Assembly: GCA_037962975.1 (NCBI GenBank)
Contig: CM075674.1
Location: 89,110,501 to 89,174,500, forward strand
Direction: 5' to 3'
Length of the DNA: 64,000 bases
Source of the DNA: Clitoria ternatea
Lineage: Eukaryota > Streptophyta > Magnoliopsida > Fabales > Fabaceae
Every line of letters begins with the position of its first letter. The first letter of the stretch is position 1. A program made the translations under genes and the position numbers. The notes below the pieces were generated by a model. It worked only from the letters and a program-made list of their open reading frames with translations, was not told where the DNA came from and did not search any database. Of this stretch, positions 45,337-55,641 are shown one piece after another.

Positions 45337-46729
45337 TGTTAACCAAGTGGCCTCAATTACTCAAGAGGGGGGGTGAATTGAGTATTAAAAATTTTACTAT
45401 GAATGCTCTTGAAATTGATTCTTTTGTTACTATGTTTATTTAAGATAATAAACTAGATTACAAGTAACAACAAATTATACACAAGACAAACTAATAACCA
45501 CTTCAGTTACAAAGCAATTTATAGAACTTTAGAAAGATTAAATCAAGAGTGTTGCTTAAGTCCAAGTTTAACAATGTTATTCAAAAAATAGTTTTCAACT
45601 TAATGTATCATGCACTTAGTCAAATTTATGAAACAATGGATTAAGCAAACAAGTTAAGTGCACAAATTAAATGAGTTTAGGGAAGAGAGATTTGCAAACC
45701 GATGTATACGAGTTTCACCACGCCGGTGTACGTCTCGCCTCTAAGCAACCCACTTAGAGGATTTCCACTATTGTAGATTAGAGATACACTTTGAGCAATT
45801 GCAACTTCCTAGTGTCCCACACTCAAGAATCCAATCCTCACAAGTACAAGGGCACCCCACCCAATCTCTCAATCTCACAATTACAAGGTTGAAACCCAAC
45901 CCAAAGCTTCTAAGGTGTTTGGTGTTTGAGTATACAAGGAAACTCTCTCAATAGAGTGGATATACAAGTTTAAAGCTTACACAAGATAATAACTCTCAAA
46001 GAGAGGATATGCAAATTAAGTACACAAATATAATTTTCCCCACAAATTAACTCTCAAAAATAACTTCAATAAATATGCCAATCAAGAACAAAGAGAGCAA
46101 GAAGAAGAGCAAGAGAATGGAGGGGGAAGAAAGCAAATGGTAATGCTTCAAATGCTTGGTGTAAGTTTTGCCTTCAACTCCTTCTCTATTTATAGGCAAG
46201 GGCACATGTAATTTGTCCAATTTTTAATTCCTCAGAAACATAAATCCACAAAACATTCCATGTTTTGTGTTCCTTGTTTCCATGCACAACTTTCCTAACC
46301 TTGATTCTTGCTATTTATGTCTCCAATGCTCCTTGATTCAATGAATACATGTTTCCATGTTTCCTGCAACTTTGTCAGCATTCAAAATTCGAAATTCAAA
46401 TTTTGAACTAAATAAATCTATTCATGTGAAATATGAATTGATTTATTTATGAAAATTTGAAGATTCTGGGCAATTTGGAACGTATGAATATATTTGACTC
46501 GTTTTAGCCCTCTTTGATATTTGTTCAATCATGGCTCCAATTCTTTGATCCTTAGGCACTTTGATAAATTTACTTCACCGAATTTGAGCTTCTTAAAATG
46601 CCTGTAATTATTTCTTTGAAGTTCATCAATTTTGGCCACATCAAACATAATTAATTCATCCTTAATCATTTATGTTTGATCCTTCATTTGTTGTGTCATT
46701 ATCAAAACCTACATCAACATAAAAACACA
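45337..46729 (-). repeat. solo LTR of a SIRE-type copia element
   Basis: 1393 bp, homologous to 4332-5527, flanked by CCATG (45332-45336 and 46730-46734). No primer site or internal region is attached, so it is a solo LTR. The minus-strand TATA box is at 46186-46195. It keeps about 430 bp (near 45735-46165) missing from the other copy and lacks the GAATCGATTC array. Confidence 0.93.
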
Positions 46730-46734
46730 CCATG

Positions 46735-47099
46735 GTCATTAAATGTTTGTCTACCAAATATGTCCTCTTTATATATATTACTAGACAACTAAGATTTTAT
46801 GTAATTAATTATATTAGTTACTTTTCCTTATATTTAATACTAGAGATAGTATTTTGAATTAAAGAGACAAGAAAGTAAGGAGAAGTATATGAAAAAATAT
46901 TGTAATTTATTAGAAAAATATAAGAAATTTAAATTTTCAAAATTAAATTAATTATATAATTTGTATATAATTTTCAGAAAAGTAATAGAAAAGTTTCATC
47001 ATAAAATTATATAAAATATTAAATATTCAACATTTACTGAAAAAAATTAAAAAAAAAATGCGAATACACGTTCACTTGAGAAGAGTTCCTTGCGTTCCT
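46735..47099. other. AT-rich intergenic stretch
   Basis: Opens with a near copy of 45035-45075 (TTAAATGTTTGTCTA...), then very AT-rich DNA with A-runs. No gene seen. Confidence 0.5.
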
Positions 47100-47522
47100 T
47101 AGCATTGAATAAATATGGTCTTGAAGCCCTCCTTGTAATTCAGGTAGCACATTATTGAGTAATTACAACCATAATCTTCTAGAGTAATTGTCTAAAATTT
47201 TGTGTATTAAGCTCTCATTGTGAATATTTTGGCGCCCACCGTGGGATCTGGTGAAACGTTTCCGACACAGAACATATTAAGGACTAGATCCAAAGAAAAA
47301 CAGCAATGGTAACCACGCCAGTAACCTCAGTCGCCGGGAAGATGACAAACACTAAGAGCAACAAGGGAGATAACAAGGCAGAGACGACTAACTATAGGAA
47401 GTCTTGGCTCTTGTTAAGACGTTGCAACAAACCGTGGAGACCTACACAAGGAAAACGAAGACTTGTGCAAGCTTAGAATGGAAGAAAGGGAAGCCTCCAA
47501 TCTTGAGGTTGAACCGCTGGGT
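47100..47522 (+). mobile_element. relic of a second Tat-like element: LTR end, primer site, start of gag
   Basis: TGGCGCCCACCGTGGGA at 47230-47246 is the primer-site sequence usual in Tat-type elements. It follows an AT-rich LTR-like end, and an ATG (47306) begins a gag-like N-terminus. KTLQQTVE and, in another frame, KLRMEEREASNLEVEPL resemble Tat gag starts. The relic stops near 47522 without further domains. The left end is not defined; 47100 is approximate. It abuts the next gene. Confidence 0.65.
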
Positions 47523-47574
47523 GTTTCCTTTTGTAGCCGCTGCAACTCCAGCTTCTTCTTCTGAACACAGTACA

Positions 47575-48045
47575 ATGAATCGACGTGCGAAGCTTTCCCT
47601 CTTCAACGCATTCTTCAGAATCAGACACCCTTTTTGCCAATCCCCAATACCCACTTCACCGATTCCCTTTTCTCCATTGACCCACTTCGTTTTCACCTCC
47701 AAGTTCCACTCTTTTTCCAACGTCACGAGCACCCAGTTGGCGATTCGGCATGATGTGAGGAGTTTCAGTGGTGGGTCTAGCGAGCTGGATCACACGAAGG
47801 AGGTGGACACCATCAACCTCAAGTTCGCAGAAGCAAGGGAAGAGATAGAGATGGCGTTGGAGTCCAAAGACACCGTGCATTTCAACGAAGAAGCCGAGTG
47901 TGCACGTGCTGCTGTCAATGAAGTCCTGACCATGTTCGAAGGGTTGTTAGCTAGGTTGCCAGAGAGGGAAAGGGGAACTTTACAAAGGTCTATGGGTCTC
48001 AAGATTGAACAATTGAAGGCTGAACTTCAGCAATTGGATGAGTAA
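47575..48045 (+). CDS. small protein with predicted mitochondrial leader, function unknown
   Basis: 156 residues from the ATG at 47575; the frame is open upstream but has no ATG there. The N-terminal 60-65 residues are rich in Arg, Ser, Phe and Pro with almost no acidic residues (MNRRAKLSLFNAFFRIR), and end near VRSFSGG, a typical mitochondrial presequence and cleavage region. The remaining 90 residues are acidic and helical (REEIEMALESKD, EVLTMFEGLLARLP, IEQLKAELQQLDE) and could form a coiled coil. Single exon. It looks like a conserved plant protein of unknown function, but I cannot name a family. The 5' leader touches a retrotransposon relic, so its promoter or leader may be TE-derived. 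Confidence 0.8.
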   Translation: MNRRAKLSLFNAFFRIRHPFCQSPIPTSPIPFSPLTHFVFTSKFHSFSNVTSTQLAIRHDVRSFSGGSSELDHTKEVDTINLKFAEAREEIEMALESKDTVHFNEEAECARAAVNEVLTMFEGLLARLPERERGTLQRSMGLKIEQLKAELQQLDE

Positions 48046-48153
48046 GAGATTTTACTGTTTGGTGGTTGTGAGTTTTGGCTTGTGAATTATGCTTCAACTT
48101 CAGAATGTTAGATGACTTATTTGTTTTAGGGTTTATTGCTAGCTGTAATTTTG

Positions 48154-48159
48154 AATAAA
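48154..48159 (+). terminator. poly(A) signal of the small mitochondrial-type gene
   Basis: AATAAA, 109 bp after the stop, in T-rich sequence. Confidence 0.5.
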
Positions 48160-51100
48160 TGGATTGGAAGCCACATCTTGATGATCCATTTTTAGGGATT
48201 GATTATTCAACTTCTCTCTATCTAAGGAGTTGTTGCTATTCTTTTGACATTCTTTATGCAGTTGTTGCACTTGTTTACATTGGTTTTATATGTCTTTTAA
48301 TTACGTCATTGGATTGAATGGATGAGATTTACCTATTCTGGGGTTTTCTGATTGTGATTAAACAGGTGAAGGAACTAGTTGATTGAGGTTCATAAGGCAA
48401 TAGGAAATAGAAAGCAACAATTAATATATTTATTATAGTAGTGGACCCTTGCACTTTCCTGTAAACAGTTCTGCTTGTTGTGTCATTTGAATTTTGAAAT
48501 TCTCTATTAATACGTGTCTTTTGAAATTCCTCCTATTTATACTAAAAATTGTTAAGTTAAAATTCCATGGTAATCTTAAAATACTTTATTGTCATTCAAA
48601 TAAGTTGTAAAGATTACAATTTTCTGGAATTTTAATAAAGCAGTCTGGCTTTGATCACTGTAGTACTTGTAATTAGTAAATACTAAATAGGCAAACCTGC
48701 CAAAAAATTTTCAAGCAATCTTCAGAGTCTTCACGTTTTACTTGTAGCAGTTTGTTGTTACTTAACTGATGTAGTTTGATGGCTACCGTATTAAAATACC
48801 CAAGTAGTGGGATGAACAAAATGTGTTATATGCAGAAGTTTGTGTAGTCTGGTGCTATCCTTATTCCTTAATTCCTTATAGTTACAGGTATGGCATAACC
48901 CATAAACATGTCTCCAAAACCTTGGTATGATTTAGTCTCATAATATTATAATAAGGAAAGAACTTGGTATGATTTAGTCTCATAGTATTATAATAAGGAA
49001 AGAAAAGTGTGTCTAATATGAAACCTTAATCTTACTTGAGTTTCCTAAAGCAATAAACTACATGGCCAAAGGAATTCCTGTATCTGATTCGAGCTGATTT
49101 TGGCAGATAGTACTTGAATTGACTTAAAAGTATGGATTGTTGGTCGTTGCCAACTTTTTATATGGCAAAAATTTTATGTGTTTTGTTAAAAACAGTGATG
49201 CAAATTTCAAGAATTATGAAGAAAGTTCTAGAACAGAACTTACCGTATGCAATACTATAAGTGTAGAAACTATATACTAGAATAGCCTAGAGCCTGTAAT
49301 CTAGAACCATGTGAAAATTAAATTATAGGCATCGACGTATATAAGGAGGTGATGCAAAAGCCTATAAATAGGCATTGTGTTATCCCATTGTAAGTTAGGC
49401 CTCAAGTAGCCTCCAAAAGGTCTGAAGTAGCCTAGCAAATATAATCCACTATCACTTCTGTTTCAAAGACCTAATTTCCAAGCTAACCCATACTATGTGC
49501 CTTCCATCTATCAGTAAGACTTCTCCACTAAAAGCCAACAACTATCAACTAATAAAATCTAACCTGTTTGATGGTTGATGCTTGATGCTATGAAGAAAGC
49601 ATGTTGTTCTGGAAGTCAATTTTTTTAGCAGTAATGCAATGCTGCTCAACAACACTTTGTGCCACACTACTAGTGTTGCAAAATTTCACGTGGTCCTGGT
49701 GTGTTATTTGGGGTCAACCAAGCTCTTGAAGTGTTTAATCAGAAATTACCCTAAATCGAAATGTACAGCTCTCCTATGCTTCTCAAACATAAGCTCTCTT
49801 TGTGAGTTCACTGGTGCCTGAGTTTGCCAGGTTGTTTTCCCTCCGTGTTTCAATTCCCTCTTGTTAGCTTTTTCCCCCCATTATCTTTGCTCCCTGGAAC
49901 CCTCCATTTTTTACATGGGAGCTTACCTTCTACCAGAACTGTGGAGGCTGCCATTGCTTGCAGAGTCTGTACTTGCTGAGCTCCCCTTTTCCCTTCTTGT
50001 TCTGTCCTCTCTGTTTCTATTACAAGGTCCAATGTTATTAGAATTGGATTAGTCATCAACTTGGCATGTAAAAAATATATTTTACCATATATACCAAAAA
50101 TATAGTTTAACTTGTATATCATAATGGCTTCAATATTATTGGCAACGAAAGTAGATAAACTTTGCTGTAATTTGATAACAAAGGAAATAAGATTAGAAAA
50201 AAACTCTACAATTCATGAGGTTGTACTTGGCAAAGCAATTTATGCATTTGATTTTAGTTAATTTCTGTGGTATCTTGCTTTAGGTATTTATGGATCATTG
50301 TTAACATTTGATATGGTGTAATTTCTCTTTCTTTCGAAATGGATACAGGTGTAACTTTTCTGTATTTGATGGTTAACAATATATATGAAGATTTCAGGAT
50401 GTTTTATACATCTTAGTTAGCAATAATAGTGAACAGTGAGACTCACACGAGGAGTTGGCTACTGCATGGCCTATGCTTATCAGAATGTAAAGCCTTATGC
50501 TTATCAGAATACAAGTTAGGTTAAAAACTAAAAAAATTATTTATCCAGGTAATTATGCCTCATACCTTGAAAAAAATAGTTGTGTCGCTTAAGTGATTAT
50601 GTATTTCGGTACTTACCTGAATTTCGGATGAAAGGGTTTAAAATTTGTTCTTTAACTAGAGATCGAAGGCAAACTTATTATACAGGGATGATAAGGGGGT
50701 GGGTCGGAGGTGAGTTTATGTCTCATCACAATTATATAAAAATTAGCATGAGTTTTAGAAAGACAAACTTGAAATTATATATGCAACTAAATCCGTGTTT
50801 ACAGATTCCTATCGAGTTTGGAGAAATCCATAAGTTTCACATTTTATTGTATTTTTTTATTTTTTTATTAATTTTAATAACATAAATATATAAAAATTAA
50901 TACCAACTACTATATCTAATACATTCTAATTGATGTAATATTTGAAAATACACCTTAAAACTTTAAAGAAAATAATAAACTTAAGAATTATACTATATTT
51001 TAAGAAAATATATTAATTTAGTATTATTATTTAACTATTATTAAAATTAAAATTATTTAATTTTTATAATAATGTCAGTGTTTGTATTCCTAAATCCACC

Positions 51101-52380
51101 TTTGTTCTTGTTGGAATTGTGTGTGGGGAGCGGGGGAGGGGGTTGCATTTCTCCTAAACCCGGTCAAGGTTGAGATGAGTTTAGGTGCGAATTATTACTT
51201 AAAGGTTTAAGTTTAATTATCATCCTTGTTATATTTTATACAATGGGTGTTAAATCAATATCTTGAAAATAATGGTGCTTTAAAAACTAGTTGAAATGTT
51301 CTTTTTAGGAAGGATAAATTACCAAAATCATCTTTGAAATTTACCAAAATTATAATGTGACCTGAAGCTACGCAAATGGAATATCTTGGTGGTTTTAGAA
51401 TTAGATTTTGACAGTTTTTACACTCAAAATGTTGAAGTTAACTTTTTGTGGCGATTGAGTTTAAAAATGGACGAGATGTTACATTTGCATAAGGTTGAGG
51501 TGAATTATAATTTTGATATACTTTAATGATAGTTTTTATAATTTATCCTTTTCAAAATCACATTGAAAATTATTGTATTACGGTGATAATAGTTTTTAAT
51601 ATAAGTTTTCTATTCTTGATTGAAGTTTTGCAACAAAATAAGAAGTAACCTTAACATTTTTTTTTGTTTTGGTTTTTTTATTGGTTAAAAAAAGTAAAAG
51701 TGAAAGGTTTTTATTTAAATACATCATTAAAATTTATCTATTTTGATTTTTAAGTTATTCATTCACAATCTTCAATAACAAAATTTTATTTTTGTTTCCT
51801 TAAACAATACTTATAGGACATTGATTAACATCACTCTTCTTATAATAATAATTAAGGATAAAAACATTTTCAATAATAAAATTCTATTTTTACTTCCTTA
51901 AACAATATCCTAGAAGAAAATCAAGATTTTAGTGACGTTTGTGGTCTAAACATAATGAAACAGACATTGTGCAGAATTAGGAGATGCCAACATTCTGAGC
52001 ACATTGTGAAGTGTTTCCTACAGGTAAGGAAAGTAACCAAAAATGTGAAGACATTGTGTTAGATTAATGTTGACAAAATTTGGTATCCTTGGAGGGGATG
52101 AATATGCAATATAAGAAGTGACGAAGATGAGGATTGTGTCTGCTAAGACATGGAAGAAGCAAAGGAAACATGGCTTGTTTCCTTTTGTCTCCCAACACGC
52201 TGCATAATGGCCCCTCTCCATAAGGTGCATGCATCAATCATTCCACTCACGTTATATATTTCACTTACATCATTCTGTCCTATTTACAAAATCGATAGAT
52301 AGTTTTTTTTTAAAAATTATTAAATTTATTCATTTTTTATAAAAGGTTTTTACTCTTAATTGATGAAATAGGAAAAGATA
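48160..52380. other. intergenic DNA, no gene recognised
   Basis: AT-rich with only short frames lacking domains. Two small tandem duplications: 42 bp at 48921-48962 and 48963-49004 with one mismatch, and a shorter one around TATGCTTATCAGAAT (50472-50512). A G-rich patch lies at 51121-51143. The frame on the minus strand at 49850-50122 has no features I trust. Confidence 0.5.
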
Positions 52381-52383
52381 TTA

Positions 52384-52561
52384 GAGCGTGTTTGGTAACA
52401 CGCGTGAACGGAGATTTTCTCTGTTGGGTTCCGTTGGTCTGGGGAGTTTTTTAATCCTACGGGTCAATGGAGTTTTCGAACGGTGTGAAGAATTAATATC
52501 AGCCTTTAATATTTCCACTTCAACTCAACTCTGTTTTTCTAACTATAAACCAAACACACTC
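52384..52561. mobile_element. PIF/Harbinger (Tourist-like) MITE
   Basis: 178 bp with terminal inverted repeats GAGCGTGTTTGGT and ACCAAACACACTC (one mismatch), flanked by TTA on both sides (52381-52383 and 52562-52564). The TTA TSD and TGTTTGG-type ends are the usual Harbinger signs. Non-coding. Confidence 0.82.
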
Positions 52562-52564
52562 TTA

Positions 52565-53344
52565 GATGTTCATCAACTAATGATCCCAAAAAATTTAAAT
52601 GAATCATGAAAATCTTTACTATTATATTATTTTTTTCTCTTGTGAAACTCAATCAATCTTATTATTTATCAAAGCGGAAGAGATGATTAGGACTATGTAA
52701 TCTAATTTTTTTATGAACAAGAGGATGATATATCATTCTCCAAATTTAATTTAACTAGATGACACCCTATTAAAATTTGGTTAATAATGGAATTAAATTA
52801 ATTTAATGGTATAATATTTAGTTTAAATATAGGGTTAAGAATTCTAGTTCAATTGGTGTGTGAACTCTTTATGATATGTGTAAATATATTTACCAAGAAA
52901 AACTTTAAATAAAGTCTTTTTTGGATGAAAAAAATAAAGTTTAAATTTAATACAGTAAACGACCAACTGCATAATAAAATACCCACAAATGAATTCATTA
53001 CAGTAAATGAAATAAATTTAAAAATGATTTAAAATTGTTATAGTAAGGACATTAATTTATTCTGCAGGAAAAGAATACGTTTTGTCTACACTCATTACAT
53101 TTATATTGTCCAAGGAAATACAGCTTTTATATTTTTCCTGTCAGCCACATACACCTTTCGGCTAACTCTCTTGTACCTTTTGTCCACATGTAATCTCGCC
53201 AAAGAAGTCATGTGTATAATCAAATAACAACCTCTTAATCAATTTTAATTTTTTTTAAAAATTGGTTAATATAATTAAAATTATTTAATTTGTCTATAAA
53301 TTATACTAGTTTTTTAAAAGTATTCTCTTAGTTTTATTAATACT
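52565..53344. other. AT-rich intergenic stretch
   Basis: No gene or clear repeat seen; the TSD ATACT of the following solo LTR ends it. Confidence 0.5.
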
Positions 53345-54335
53345 TGAACTGTCCTTTACAAGGGGTGCAAAGTTATGATTCTTAAACAGCTCAAGATGTA
53401 CATGTAATGTAAGTCTGATACAAGGATGTATTATACAGATGCGAATACGGAGTGTCCTTGTATATTGGGCGGAGTGTAATCCACACTGGGACGGAGTATA
53501 GCTCACCCTGTGGCGGTGTAGTAGTCCGCCCAAAGTTGTCTTCTTCGCCCTGACACAATTGGTGGTGGTACCTGTAATTATTCTCCGACGCTCAAGTCAG
53601 TATTTCAGAATACTCATAGACTTAGAAAGCTAATCTGAGAGAATTATGCAAGTAAAAGTGTAAGGTTCAGAATTGGGAAAATCGTCCCATATACCTTTTT
53701 GTTGAGGTTTATATACCTGTTACTGGTGCTCCATTATTGGTAGGACCCGTTCCTTGTTTTTAGGCATTATGCTGGAAAGGTAGTGGGTCCCTGCGCCGTT
53801 TGCAAGCACTGTTATTGTAGTGGGTGTTTCCACTTACTTGGAAAGCGTGAAAGCTTTATTATTTTATTTGTTATTCCCTTTAATGCGTGACAGCGTGATT
53901 CCCATTTTCAACCTCTCAAAACAGAGTCAATCTCGTGTCGGGGTTATTAGTATGGGCTCGCTACGCAGTATGGGAAATTCAATATTCCGCCTGTATTGAG
54001 CCTATGGCTGCTTAGCGGAGTAGTATATGGTGTTCAATATTTTCTACCTTGGCGGAGTTACGTGCGCTGGCGGAGTAACAAGCCTTGGCGGAGTTACGTG
54101 CGCTGGCGGAGTTACATGCCATGGTGGAGTAACGTGCCTTGGCGGAGTTACGTGCCCTGGCGGAGTCACATGTCATGGCGGAGTAACGTGCCTTGGCGGA
54201 GTAACGTGCCCTGGCGGTATGTACTCTGTATAAAAGTAATCATAGGGGATTTGAAACGTATTTCTCCTGTTCGAAATGCTGATCTAGTAAAGCATTAAAA
54301 CCATGCTCTTAGGGGCCGGTGTTAGGACCGGATCA
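53345..54335 (-). repeat. solo LTR of a Tat-type element
   Basis: 991 bp, TGAACTGTCC to ACCGGATCA, with the internal block CTCCGACGCTCAAGT shared with the LTRs of C and E. It is flanked by ATACT (53340-53344 and 54336-54340). No internal region. Orientation as for C and E. It contains an 18-bp tandem array. Confidence 0.9.
54048..54221 (+). repeat. 18-bp tandem array in the solo Tat LTR
   Basis: Nine and a half units of CTTGGCGGAGTTACGTGC and close variants, in register. Looser GGCGGAGT copies occur elsewhere in the same LTR (near 53467, 53491, 54015). The GGVTC-repeat reading frames here are only this array translated. Confidence 0.93.
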
Positions 54336-54340
54336 ATACT

Positions 54341-55641
54341 CACAAATCTTACTTTTTTATTTAACTAATATTTATTTCATTAAGGACTAATAAAGGTATT
54401 TTGTTAAAAAATAATTAATGTTATTAATTTTTTGATGAAGTTTTTATATTAAAGAAAAAAATATCTCAAAAGATTTCATAATATGAAACAGAAGAGGTAG
54501 TAAAATGTAAGGCAATGTTTTTAAATAATATTTTTTGGTCAGCTAATTAAGGAACTCATTTAAAGAAGACACTAGACTCACTAATCTATTACACTCAGTT
54601 CCTCTGTTTACAAGAACTCGAGAAATAGATCAAGGGAAACTAATTACTTCACCACTTAAACCAACAAATGGTGGTAGAATGTATTTAGGTGTTTCTATTC
54701 CAGTTAGAATTTCTTAATTGGAATTGATGAAAGATAATTTTTTAATTTATTCAAATGAAATTTGATTAACTTCGTGTCTTTTAATTATCTATATATTAGA
54801 TGCATCTTGATTATTGAAATAAAAATTAGTAAAAATTACTTTAATTGTCTAGTTTAAAATCAAATTTATTCTAAAGGTCCTTTCTAAATCCTAAGAAATT
54901 ATCAACAAATCTTCAGGCTGAAAAACTAATATCATTCAACTAGCATAAATGATATATTTTCGATCATGTTTAAGTACACTTAACCAACAATTCTGGCTTT
55001 AGCAAATCTTTCTTATATGGTTGGGTTACCAACTTAAGATTTAAATCATCATTTCTTCTCTCCTTAATTTCCTCATCATTTTTCCTGCCACCGATATTAT
55101 CTTAAATTTTAATACGGAGCTTCAAATCTTAAAAACTGAATTATAAATGAAACTTGTCTCAAACTTTTTAAATAGTATTTTTTAATATATTCTCAACTCA
55201 ACTATATGAAACTTACCATGACAAAATTTGTTACTTAAGTTTTCCAACCGAGCATCCAAAGAACTAGTATCACCAGTGAGATTGAGGACCAAATTCACAT
55301 CCAGATCAGATCAATAGCGTTATCGAGAGAATAGAAAGGAGGACAAATGATTCTCATCCATCAACTTGAAACAACATAATTATTCAGTAGTAAAAGGTGA
55401 CGAAAAATCGAATACCACTACTCAACAATCACATAACACTGCAGATATGATAGCTGACATATGTATTTCTAAAACTGTACAACAATAGCCGTTTGAATGA
55501 AACATTAGATCCTCTCTAGCTTCCTACTCTCAAGTTTCCACCTTAACAGCATCTTGTTTTCATCTGAGAAGAGATGAAAGTCAACCACTAAACTAACCAT
55601 TTGAAGTAAAAGAAAGAAAGGAGAACAGAAGAAAAAAAAAA
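54341..55641. other. intergenic DNA and 3' end of the receptor kinase
   Basis: AT-rich, no gene seen. The part next to 55642 should hold the 3' UTR of the kinase; I found no convincing poly(A) signal. Confidence 0.5.

Noticed and set aside
49850..50122. Minus-strand frame of 90 residues
   Set aside because: No domain, poor codon pattern and no promoter or homologue that I recognise.
54027..54233. Frame with GGVTC repeats, antifreeze-like in look
   Set aside because: Translation of the 18-bp tandem array in a solo LTR.
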